Source: Dipetalonema caudispina (lineage: Eukaryota; Nematoda; Chromadorea; Rhabditida; Onchocercidae). Taken from it: a stretch of 64,000 nucleotides of DNA. Below are positions 1 to 11,619 of this stretch, in pieces. How positions within the stretch are numbered: the stretch's first letter is position 1; every line of letters begins with the position of its first letter. The position numbers were made by a program, and so were the translations under genes. Location: the NCBI GenBank assembly GCA_013365325.1, contig JABVXV010000287.1:17255-81254 (forward strand), given 5' to 3'. Below the pieces are notes generated by a model. It saw nothing but the letters and a program-made list of their open reading frames with translations, did no database searches and was not told the DNA's origin.

Positions 1-1561
1 CGACAAAAAGCAAGTAAAAAATAGGAATACGACAAAATTTAGTTTTTAGTTAAAAATCCAAAAATAACATCGAAACAATAGTGCTTTTTCTTCTGGCTGA
101 AATTTAGATAAATTTGAAAAATTTTAATTAAGTGTAATGTATGAATTTGAAATAATTGAAAGAGAGAGAAAAAAAAATATTGATGAAAATTTATTTTTGG
201 TTATTTCCTTCATATAAAGACTTTTTTTTTGTTTAAAATAAAAGTAGTAAAATCATATTTAAATCAATAATTTAAATTGATATGAAATTGCCATAATCTA
301 TTATTACATCTTGCAAAGTTTACAAAAAAAAACAAAACACTAAAATAAATAAAAAAAAAAAAAAAAAAAAAAAAAAAACTGAAAGGAAAACTGGCAGAAA
401 TAAATGAAAGAAAAAGATTAGAAACTGATAAACATTTAAAATGGAATTGAATAATAATTGTAAACAAGTGTAATTGCTGCAAGTAAACAAGTTATCGATA
501 CATCAAATCGATCGCTTCCTGTCATTGTTATTTTAAATTAACATGCATTTTATACAAACTGTCCTACTGCTGTCACTTATTTGTCGTCTTTTAATCAAAA
601 AAGAAAGAAAGTTTCTCTCTTTTCCACAATTTTATTAAATTATAAGTTCAAAGATTAAAAGTGAATTGGAAGAAAAAACAAAAAAAGTGGATGGAAAAGA
701 ATTGGTAAGAGAAATGATCAAGATTTTTGTTTAAATTAAGCAAAAAATTTTGTATTTAATCAAAAAATTAGAAGTTTAAAGATTAAGAAGGAATTGAAAG
801 GAAAAAAAAAGAGTGAGAGAGTTTCCGTTTAATTAAACAAAAAAAAAAAAGATTTTTTTTTTCTTTTTTTTTTTTTAATTAAATAAGAACTTGTAGGTTT
901 CAAGATTAAGAATAGAGGAAAACAAATTTATTGCTTATATTAGCATTTAGCAGGAAAAGCTAATGTATAAATCGAAAGCATTACTAATAGCAGAAGTATA
1001 ATTAGTCAAGAAAGTAATATTTAACACATAATTTTCCAATCAACAACTTGGCTTGTTAGTTTGTAATATTGCTAAATGATAAATAATAATTATCAGAAAT
1101 ATTAGCAGCCAAGAAATGGCGTGTAATAGCTATGTTTAATTTGGTAAGCTTTTTATCCTCTCATTCATTCAACTCATAAAATATTTCATATAAAAATGAA
1201 AAGAAATATATTTCGGAAAAAAATTCCTTGCTTTATCTTTTTTTTTTTTTTTTTTTAATAGAAATATAATTTATGGCTTATATTAAACTAGTCAAATTTT
1301 GAAATTAATATAAATTTGGGACAAAAAAAAATCACAGTTGAAGTTTATTTGTATTTTATCATTTATACATATGTGCAAAATAAATAAATAATAGTGGCAA
1401 AATTTTTTATAATATGAAAAATTTCATTTTGGTATTTTTGATATGTATAATATTACTTACGTCTTTTGTTGCTTTTTTTTTGTTTTCATAGACCATTTGC
1501 GTGTTGTTTACGTAAGAAGTTAAAATTTGTATCCTTACTTAATTCCATATACGTGTACAGG
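1..1561. other. AT-rich intergenic, no gene seen
   Basis: No supported coding region. The stretch holds A and T homopolymer tracts, for example around 349-378 and 1240-1257. The only open frame, at 264-482 on the minus strand, is a poly-Phe translation of an A-run and is not a gene. Confidence 0.7.
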
Positions 1562-1915
1562 CATTTTCTTTTCCTCATACGTATCCATGTATAAATATAC
1601 GTCATACGTGCATATATCATTCTTTTCCTCATACGTATCCATGTATAAATATACGTCATACGTGCATATATCACTATTCTTTTCTTATACTTAAACCATG
1701 CATAAATATACGTCATACGTGCATATATCACTATTCTTTTCTTATACTTATACTATGCATAAATATACGTCATACGTGCATATATCACTATTCTTTTCTT
1801 ATACTTATACCATGCATAAATATACGTCATACGTGCATATATCACTATTCTTTTCTTATACTTATACCATGCATAAATATACGTCATACGTGCATAGATC
1901 ATTCTTCTCTCATAC
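1562..1915. repeat. 54/57-bp minisatellite, about six copies
   Basis: The core gtcatacgtgcata recurs at about 1601, 1655, 1712, 1769, 1826 and 1883. The spacings are 54, 57, 57, 57 and 57 bp. The first two units carry cctcatacgtatcc; the later units carry cttatacttatac. Each unit contains tatacgtcatacgtgcat. Both period lengths divide by three, so open frames run through on both strands and give a 19-residue peptide repeat. I read this as a consequence of period and not as evidence for a protein. Confidence 0.9.
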
Positions 1916-2924
1916 GTATCTGAGCATATGTATACATTCAACATACTTCTTATCTCTTTCAAATAAACAATTTCAATAAGTGATAGAAATCTCGTGCTGT
2001 TATTTATTTTCAATTTAATGATTAATTCATATGAGTATTTGCTTGTTGTAATCATTAAATTCTTTTTATATTTTTCCATTCTTTCATTATATTACTTAAA
2101 TGTTACTTCTTTAATGGATGTATGTACATGTAAATATGTGTATAAATATAAATATTATGAGATAACTGGAATTGCATAGTGTCCTCAAAAAAAGATGAAA
2201 TGAGATTGGATGGAAAGAGTGGAGAGAGCAGGAAGGGTAAGGTATATTTGATGATATTGTCAATTGAGGTCACATGATGATGATGATGATGATGATGATG
2301 GTGAAAATTTGGGAGAAGTAGAAGAGATATTGTTCATTCTTTATTAATAATTAGCTTTTATTGTAATATTTTTTGAAGATTTTATGAGAGAAAAAAAAAA
2401 TTGAATTGATTGATTCATTTGGAAGATGAATTAATTCTAATTAAAACACTTTTCCAGCTGTGTATTTCTCTACACTTAAAGTATACGATGTTCTATATAT
2501 TTTGATTGTTGTTGTTTTGAGTTCGATTATTTTATTTTAGTTATTATATTGCTAACAGATAATGTTCCCTTTTAAACTTTGACAATTAAATTATTTTTTT
2601 TTTTCGTTAGTTATAGTAAATAAATAATCATGCTATTCTGTCAGAGAATCGATTAGTAGTTTTTAATTTACATTAATTAGTTGATCATTTGATTCGATCT
2701 ACTTACTTCAAGTTTAGCCTATTACAGAAGCTTTGAATGGATATAATGAAGGTTGAATAATTTGCGAGAAAGAAATTTCATTTATTAACAAAAATATTGC
2801 AGTAAAATTAATATGTCGATTGACAAATCATTATGATATTAATTGTGTGTTTATTGGATCATTATATCTCAGGTTTTAATTACCGCTTTATGGTACTGCT
2901 GATCCGATGCCAATGTTATCGTAG
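1916..2924. other. upstream region of ATG9
   Basis: AT-rich with a (GAT)n microsatellite at about 2274-2299. A consensus-like splice acceptor (atatctcag) ends at about 2872. The bases between it and the ATG at 2925 would be 5' UTR, entered either from an upstream exon or by spliced-leader trans-splicing. I see no further coding exon here. Confidence 0.5.
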
Positions 2925-5900
2925 ATGTTTGGGTTCCGCTCTAGGATAGGTTATCAAAGTATCGAAGATGAAAGTACTCCATCTCAAATATTTCCTACTC
3001 ACAATGAGCAAACTTTGCTGATTCCCGAAAGAAGAGTACCGTAAGTTTTTTTTATCTTACCACTACTTTCTATGAAAATTTCCTGTTAAACATGAGTATA
3101 TAATAATAATAATAATAATAACTTGCTATGATCTAACTTTTTTCAAATTCAAGAAAAATTTTAAATACATTAAAATACAAAACTGCAAAGAGATTACAAA
3201 ATTCGTTACCAAACATTAATCGATAACATTATCGTTGTTGGTTGCTGTAATTAGATGAATTTCAATTTAATGATTTTGAACTTTTTGTTTGTACAGGGAA
3301 GATGACGGACCGTCGGATGTGTATGGTGGTCCACCATTGGAACATGATATCGCAACAAATGAAATAGGCAGAATTGCTGCATGTCACGCAGCTACAAGTT
3401 CTGGTGTTTTATGGGATGGAGTGGAGAATTTAGACCAGGTATATCAATTAATTATCCTAAAATTGCTTTCGTTCCACCATACTAGCACAAGAATAGGAAT
3501 AATTAGATGATTTCAACCTGAAAGATATCACTCATAATATAATTCGTGATAAAAGTTGTGATTGCTTTAAATTCAGGAAGATTACATGCTTCGTCTGTGT
3601 GACGTTCAACTTACTGCCACTCCTACTGCTAATAGACTTGTTTTTATTAGATAATCCCGTGGGTGATATGTTTGAAATGCTAAACAGTCAGTTGTTACAA
3701 ATATAACTGATTATCGGGAAACAGATTTTACTTCTTCCAGTTAATTGGTCGCCCCAAGATTTTGTTTAGGGCTTATGATTTCTGTTATGATACCACTAGA
3801 TTTTACTGTTTTTTTTCCAAAAAAAAAAAAAAAGAAAAAAGTAGTATACATCAATTTCAATACATTTTCAAGTTATACACATTTTGTTAATGTGAATAGT
3901 CCTTTTCTTTTTCCCTCTTTTTACCAGAGATATATTCACTTCTTCTTGTGTAATCTTTAAAGTGGTTAAAATAGCTTTAGAATATATAAAAAAATGAAAT
4001 TCCTATTTATGATGTATGTATAATTATTGTCTGGAAGCAAATATAATGAGATGATGCATTTTAAAACGGTTTCTTGCAGTTTTTTACTCGAGTTTACGAG
4101 TATCATCAAAATGGTGGATATCTTTGCATAGTCGTCAAGCATATCCTTACCTTACTTCAATTCATATTTGTCGTTTGGTTTGTTACATTCTTACAAGCAC
4201 GCGTGGATTACGACGTTTTGTTCAAGAATAAAAATATCTCCGCAGAAGGAAAACCAGTTGGTGGGAAAATTCGGCTTGAAGTAAGTTTCTCTCTCTCTCT
4301 CTCTCTATCTATCTTTCTATATTTCAGTTTTCTTTCTTTGAGAAAAATAAGTTTACATGAGTTATTCTGGATTATTTTTGCCCTTTCGTTTTGTGTGCAC
4401 TTCCTCTTCTACTATCCTGTCCGCCGTTTTTGATCCGATTACTAAAGTAGGTAGAACGCGGTATTGGATTATAGAAAAAAGCTTAGTACCTCTCATATCT
4501 CATATAGCCCTTGAAAGGATATTGGGTAGAATGGTCCGAGAAAAGAATTTGGTGAGTTCAATTAGGTTGAATTCTTTATATGAGATTGTGCTTATTTTGG
4601 GACTAGTCAAAATCCGAAGAGTTCACGGAAAGAATTAACTGTTCTATTTACAAGTGAGAAGTTTATTGGTACTGTTAAGGAAGTGTTTTGCGATCAAAAG
4701 AATTGTAAAAAGATATGAAGAATCTAGGAGATTGCGAGATGTTATTTTTACTTAAAATTGTTGAAATAAATTCCAAATTTAACTGTTTCTTTTGTGTTCA
4801 GGATGTCATATATCCAGATTGGAGTCATGTAGATGGTTTCACATTATGTTTGCTGGTTTTTGCAATTTTATTTTGGATTTTTCGAGCTGCACGGGTTTTC
4901 TATCAAATTTATCAGTTTGGTGAAATACGTACTTTCTATCATTCAGCACTGGGTAAGATTCATTGATTTTCCCGGGGTTTTTTTCATCTTTCCCGTCTTC
5001 TTGACTATAGGAAAGCAATAAAACTAGTGTGTTCATTAACTTCACTTTTCACACTTCAATTTAGAGGAACCTCAATTCGATTAGTAAGTTTCATGTATCA
5101 TAAATTATTCACAAATCTTGTTGAAGTTTCATGTCGTATACTACTCCCTACAAGATGACATTCTCAGATACTTCGGTAACTCAGTCATTTCCAATTTCTT
5201 ATTCCATTAGATGACAAAATATTCATTAATGTTTTTGAAGGAGTTGAGGATGCATTATTGAGCGATCTTAAATGGCAGGAAGTTGTACAGCTTATATGCG
5301 AGAAACAGCCATCCATACATTTAATTTTAAATAAAGATGGTATTACTGCTTTGGATCTTTATCAACGTATTTTGAGACATAAGGTGAAAATTTTTATCAT
5401 TTTCTCATTTTTCTTTCTTCTTGATGTGTTCGTTGAAGTTTCGTAATATATGAAAGTGCTGCCCAAGTAGTTCTGTGACAGGCAATAACTGCGTAGTGAT
5501 CGCGAAAGTTTTTTTTTTTTTCTATCGTATTTTGTTGTTATTTTCATATTTCAGAATTATTTTGTCGCCCTTGTGAATAAGGAAATACTGCCACCGGTAA
5601 TCAACGTGCCTTTCATTGGTTCAATGCCATATTTACCGAACGGTTTGAAAATGAATTTAGAATGGCTGTTGTTTTATGGAGTGTGGTCGCCATGGAAGGG
5701 ACCATATGAACTTAAGGAAGAGTACAAACATCCACAGAATATTTTTAGGCTTGGTAATTTATATTTGAAATATTAAGAAACTTCCTCCGTTTACCTTAAA
5801 TTTTCTTTAGTAAATTCAGTTCTACAAACTCTTTTTTCATTATGGATTCGACTATTATTAAAATTTTTTTACTATTTTAAAACTCCATGAAGATTATCAG

Positions 5901-8900
5901 CAAGAAGAGAATTCGAATTTTCATTTTATGAACAAATAAAATGCAAGTGCAATCCCGAATATTGAATATGAGTGAGTACATCTAATCGTGTTGGTAATAT
6001 AGCCATTACTTTGCAGCGGATGAGTTAGATTCAGCAATACTGAAAATGGCTATTGGCAATTTTATTTTTTTCCCACTTGTATTCGTTTATCAAGTGCTAT
6101 ATTTCTTTTTTACTTATGGTGAGCTGCTAAAGCGAGATCCGGGTTCCTTCACTATGCGTAGGTATTCAAACTTTGGAAGGTAACTTTTTGCTTTCTTCAT
6201 TTTAAATTTAATAGGGAAATTACTGATTTCATGTTTTTCAATCTTTTACAGAATGAGGGATGTACAGTTTGCAATACTTAGTGCCTAATTATATGATAAC
6301 AAAGGATCGGTGCATTGCAGAAATAAGTTGCGGCATTTCAACGAGTTAGACCATGAATTACGAATGCGTCTTTCAAAAAGTCATCGTGCAGCAACTCAGT
6401 ATATGGAGCAGTTTCTTTCACCCCTTGGGCAGGTTATCGCTAGAAAAGTGCAATTTGTTGCTGGTGCAATCTGCATAGTGTTGCTTTTGCTAGGTCTATG
6501 GGATGAAGATGTATTGTCGGTTAGTTTCCTGCATAATTTTAGTCATTTTAGGTTCTCTCTAATGATGGCGGTTCTTCTCTTCTTGTTGTCTTATTTATTC
6601 CTTCAGAAAAAAGATAGTAATTTACGCTTTCAAGCGGAAGATTTAAATGAGTTCCGAAATTAAAATTAGAACAGAATGAGATATATTATCAGGAAGGCAA
6701 TCGGAATATAGTCTTAAAAAAAGACTTTGACTTTATCAATGGTGGTCTGCTCCAAGTTTACACACATTGTGATTTAAGAAGCTACAGGATACTGCTGAAC
6801 GCGAAAATGCATGATTTCAGGTCTATGAATAAGGGAAAAACAACCCTAACCTAGTTAAATAAATTGTATCTCACCTGAGTTATAGGTTGAACACGTTCTG
6901 ACAATTATATCTATATGTGGTTTGATTGCTGTTGCATGTCAATCATTCATTGGAGATGAAAATATGATTTATTGGCCTGAAACACTGCTTGATATGGTAA
7001 TTGCACAGATACATTACGCACCAGACTCATGGAGAGGTAAAGCCCATACAGGTAACATTGTTTTCTCAGTTAAACGTTTTTATCACCATAAAATGCTGCA
7101 AATGTGTTGTAAAAAATGCTTGATCATAATTCAGGGACCTTGATTTTTCCTATTTATATTTCTAATTTACATATTTAGATGGTTCGTCTGGTGGATGTCA
7201 AGATAGGCCAATAATAGTAAAAGGGAGGATTCATGCTTGATGTATTTTATAGCTCGTTGAATGATTTTTGTTTTCATCAATTTCAATACATTTCGCAGTA
7301 ACTTCGATTTTGGTAAAGTTGACTTCTGGGGATAGTTTTACGATAAATTATGGTGATCTATGCCTGATTCATTTAAGAATATAGAAAAATGGAGCTGGTC
7401 CGAAATAACTTTGGCGTTTGCTTCTAATATTGCTGAGCGATACACCAACGTGGCAACTTCCGGAGTTTCTACTTTCCCACTTTCGGATGATTTAGTGCCA
7501 TCTAAATTAGAATGTATCAATTTGATAGTGACATTTCATTTGCTTTACAAGTATAAAAATTTGCAAAAGTCTAAAAGGAAGAATATGGATATCTATTTTA
7601 GATACGGTTCGGAAAGAATTTGGGCATTTATTCGAGCTGAAAGCGAAATTTTTACTTGAAGAACTTCTGAGTCCAATTTTAACTCCATTCATTCTACTCT
7701 TTTGGTAAGCTCTCAGTAAAGTTATATTGTGGTAGGGAGAGGAAACGTTATAAAGAAAGCCGTTTCTCGAGAATTTCAAGATGAAAATTTTCATAGAACA
7801 TTCTTCTTCACATTTCTTCTCACTTTTATTTTCGTGTTTCAAAATAATTGCATGTTACTTTCTTCATATCGAAAGAAGCAAGAAGTATATCACATTTTAT
7901 CGTTCCTTTTCAGGATTCGTCCCAAAGCGAAGGAGCTTGTGGATTTTTTCCACAATTTTACGGTTTCTGTAGAAGGTCTTGGTGATGTTTGCTCTTTTGC
8001 ACAGATGGATATCAGACAGCATGGAGACCCAAATTGGAGCTTTGGTGAACGTATTAAGCAAGGTGAAATCCATATTTGAAACATTTAGCATTATTAATTT
8101 TAAGCACTTGTTGTCATTAACTTGTAATTCCATGATTTTTAAGTAAGTAATTCATAAATTTCGCCTTATTATTAGAATATTTTCAAACTCTGCGAATTAT
8201 GCAATAGTTGGCTTAAGTCATGTGTGTTCATTTTGATGCTGCTTGATAATACTTCTTTTTTTTTACTTGCAGAAGTTGCAAATGTACATGGAAGAGTTCA
8301 TGCTAATGACGGGAAAACGGAATTGTCCTTGATACATTTTGCTAGCAATCATCCGGAATGGAAGCCACCACCTAGTGCCGCTCGTTTCCTTGACGATATA
8401 CGAGACCGTGTATGTCTTTGTTTTTGGTTTTGGATAAGCTCCAAAAATAACTTTTAACGATAAAATATGAAAATAAAAAAAATTTTTTTTGTGAAATTTC
8501 AGATGGCACAAGACATGAATACATTGAAAGAAGGTGTGGTGGATGATAACATACTGCTGAATAGTTTACATTCTTTCCACCCTATTGCTGAGCAGCAGCT
8601 TAGAAAATTCGTAGGTCGACAGCCATTTGTTGCATCATTGCGTGATCCTGATATGTTCGGTGCAGCAGCGAATATGTCTGTACATGGTGAAAGTAAGTTT
8701 AAATATGATATTTGTTTTTGCATGCAATCATCTCCATTCTTCTACCTGTGACAGTTAAAATTTATCTAATCATCGATTAGATAAATTTTAATTGTCACAG
8801 GCAGAAGAGTGGAGATGGTTGCATATATTTGAGCATTGATTAACCGCTGTTATTATATGTGCCTTTTTTTTTTCAAGGTATTTGACAGATAGATGCACCA

Positions 8901-9394
8901 CTACTGAAAGATGCAAATGGTAGAGCATTAGTAGTTGCCGATCAGTGTCTTCTTATTTTAAGTGTTCGAGTAGGTCAAAAGTCAAACAATTAAATATATG
9001 CTTCTTTGTAGGAAATACTCATATAGCTGATATGGTTGTTGCGTCACAAACGGCCGCTTTAAGTATTGCATATCTGCGCAATTTACATGCTCATTGCGAT
9101 AGTCATCGCCTGGAAATAGTATCTCCTCCGGTAACCATGGCATGCCGGTATGCGACGCAGATATCTCCGATTTCTGCAGTTGCAGCACCAACAATAAGTG
9201 GAACTGCAATACGAGATTCAGACGATACAGCGACGGAAGCAGCAGGCAATGTTTGGGGTGTACCAGCGCAAAGTGCGATTTCACCTCTTCAAGCTTCGCT
9301 GTCGCCTAGAAGCGAAGATGAACCGCTACAACAAGAACTAACTGGAAATGAACCACAACCACCTGAATTGTTACATCATATTCTGGATGTTTGA
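2925..9394 (+). CDS. atg-9: Autophagy-related protein 9 (ATG9), 15 exons, ~850 aa
   Basis: Multi-spanning phospholipid scramblase that supplies membrane to the growing autophagosome from Golgi/endosomal vesicles. The exons I support are 2925-3040, 3297-3438, 4080-4280, 4802-4952, 5211-5383, 5555-5753, 6017-6179, 6321-6519, 6886-7051, 7602-7704, 7914-8062, 8273-8409, 8503-8692, 8893-8973 and 9012-9394. All phases agree and sum to 850 codons plus stop. Family hallmarks seen are GGYLC and VDYDVLF (exon 3), DLYQRILRHKNYFVALVNK across exons 5/6, RHFNELDHEL (exon 8), DEDVL/VEHVLT, IHYAPDSWRGKAH, LEELLSPILTPFI and SFAQMDIRQHG (exon 11). Hydrophobic segments lie in exons 3, 4, 7, 8, 9 and 10, as expected for ATG9. 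The start ATG is followed by MFGFRSRIGYQS. The C-terminal ~150 residues (exons 14-15) are Ala/Ser/Pro/Glu-rich and poorly conserved. The acceptor of exon 14 and the 38-nt last intron are the least certain parts. Confidence 0.95.
8722..8824. repeat. long near-perfect inverted repeat (hairpin) in ATG9 intron
   Basis: Centred at 8773 with a 3-nt loop (8772-8774). Pairing 8722-8771 with 8775-8824 leaves one A/C mismatch (8744/8802) and three G-T wobbles over about 50 bp. It fills half of the 200-nt intron 8693-8892. It could be a foldback-element remnant, a local inverted duplication, or a hairpin-RNA precursor. It is too perfectly paired and has too small a loop for a typical miRNA precursor. 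Confidence 0.9.
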
Positions 9395-9435
9395 AACGAA
9401 CGCTACATTTTTTTTCCATCCGTTCCGTAGTATTT

Positions 9436-9441
9436 AATAAA
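9436..9441 (+). terminator. candidate ATG9 polyadenylation signal AATAAA
   Basis: AATAAA lies 42 nt after the ATG9 stop codon, a usual distance for nematode 3' UTRs. Other AATAAA copies lie further downstream (for example near 10033), so alternative ends are possible. Confidence 0.55.
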
Positions 9442-11619
9442 TTTGCACAATTCTATCCTCCTTGCCTCTTCTTTTCTGTACAACCCATGCTTTCGATGAG
9501 ATATCCTTATTACCGAAGGAAGCTTTTTTTTTTCTTAAGTAAATTATGAGACAACACAAAATTGCGGCGAAAATAGATTGACGTTTCTGGAATTCCCTGA
9601 TTGTTAGTGAGGTCTAGTTTTGCAAATTTCTGGGATTTAAAATAAAATCTTCGAAGATAACGCTTCGTTATCTCAAAATGGTAGAATTTAGTGGCACTTC
9701 CCGACTTACTTACTTGATGAGCATGGTCACTTAAGCATTTTGGAAATGAAATAAATTTGAGGATCCGAAATTTTTGCAACGGGTTGTACTTTTTTTTAAC
9801 TACCACTTGCTCACTGTATAAGAAAGCTTGTTTTTCGTACGCTAATGCTTTTTTTGTGTTTTTTTTTTCTTATCAGAAGTTCTCATTATGCTTTGATAGT
9901 CATGTTTTTATTTTTTATTTTATTTTTTTTTTTTCTAATATTACAGCAATTTAATTATTTTATTAAAATTTTACTGGAACAAAACCCGCGTGTTGCTAAG
10001 ATGTATTTATAAGGATGTATGATGTGCCACTGAATAAACCTGTCTCTTTATATGAAATTGCATAGATTTTGTAAAAAGTACTTACTGTATATCATTTTTT
10101 TTTTTCCTCAGATTCTTCTTAGGTTTTTATTACATCCGTTTAAACTGAAACGGAATGTTATCTCGGTAGGTTTATATTAAAAAAAAGAAGTGATATTGTA
10201 CAGAAAATGTTATTTTTGCTTCATTACTACTGTAATTTTGATTCAAGTTAGGATATATGCCATATGTTTCACCGTTGCTGTAACTTTCAACTTTCATTAT
10301 TATTAATTTTGTTTTGAAACAGAAGTAATTCATGATTAAATGGGAATAAAATTTGAGAAATTTGCAAGGTGATTTTTATTAATTGTAGTTTGTGTAATTA
10401 GTGTCTCTTTTATTTCAATTTTTAGGCTTAATTTTGTATCACTCGTTAGAGTTTCTATCGCATTTTATATATATCTTATACATTTCTAAACTTATTTTCA
10501 TATACAATTACTTTTTTTTTTTTTGTTTTGCTTTTGCTTCGTATAGTGCTAAATGATCCAGTCTTTTCATTGAAAATGAAATATAATCGTATAACTACCA
10601 ATTTCAGTTTTTTTTTTTTTTTAAATTTTTTCAAATATGTAAATAGAAATTGTAAATAAAGGACATGATTTGACACAAATATTTGTTGCTTCTTTTCTTG
10701 TTGACAGTTCAATATCCTCTCAATCTTTTTGTGTTTTTTTCCCGGTTTAATTTCTGGAAATTTTTTATTACCCAAAAAATTAGTGATTTTATCAGCTTGA
10801 CTAATTTGGTTTAATTATGGTAGTAAAATGATATACAATGGTATAAAATAACCCACTAAGAAAATCAGAAAAGAATCGTACCATGGTATCCTTTTATAAT
10901 TTACTTGATTTCGATTCCTATGCTATTTTTCATAAGTTGCAGTTTTTATTTACTCTGTAAAACAAGTACTACAACTTGATTATATATATTTACAAGGCCT
11001 AAAGCTAACTTTCAGCCTTTAACTTAAAGTATATTTCAAAGTACAATTTTCATATTTGATATAATTTCTTTCCTAAAAAAAGGATCGTTTCATTGCATCC
11101 ATTCATGATTTCTTCAATATTTCAAGAGATCATTGAATAATTTAAATTTGAAATCATTATGATGTATATTCGAAGATTATTCTTTAAAAAGGAGTTTTTT
11201 CGTCTAAAAAATCTACTTTTAATCCATATTATTATTATTATTTCGAGAATATTAGTTAATTATTTTTTACTAAATTCCTCTTTAAAGGACATTTATGTCA
11301 TTAATTTTACAATATTTTTCATTCCTAAAATATAGACGGGATATAAATGGTGCTTAATTTGGGAAATATGTTCTTAAATTATCTATTCTCTTATTGCTCT
11401 TATCTCAAAAAAATCTATCTTAAAAATTAATGAATCCTTTAATTAGCTTAGTTCTTCAAATAGATGCCATTATTCTTTGACTTTCAGTTTTTTGCCTTTG
11501 AATTTTGCATACATAATGTTTAAGTTATTAGTTACAGGTATAATTTTTCCTGAATTTATTTTTATTTAAGGAAGAAAAAGAAAGTTGAAAACGAAAAAAC
11601 AGAGGAAGATATTTTGAGT
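9442..11619. other. ATG9-RRP36 intergenic / UTR sequence
   Basis: About 2.2 kb with T-runs and no supported gene. Open sequence in frame with RRP36 extends upstream of its first ATG to about 11552, reading KKKVENEKTEEDILS just before the methionine. An upstream RRP36 exon or leader may therefore lie here. I could not find one with a matching phase. Confidence 0.5.

Noticed and set aside
1698..1979. Open frame with repeated MHKYTSYVHISLFF units (and antisense counterparts)
   Set aside because: It is only the translation of the 57-bp minisatellite; both strands are open because the period divides by three.
2873..2886. ggttttaattaccg resembles the start of nematode SL1
   Set aside because: Only about 13 bases match, with one extra T, and the rest diverges; no SL RNA gene structure follows.
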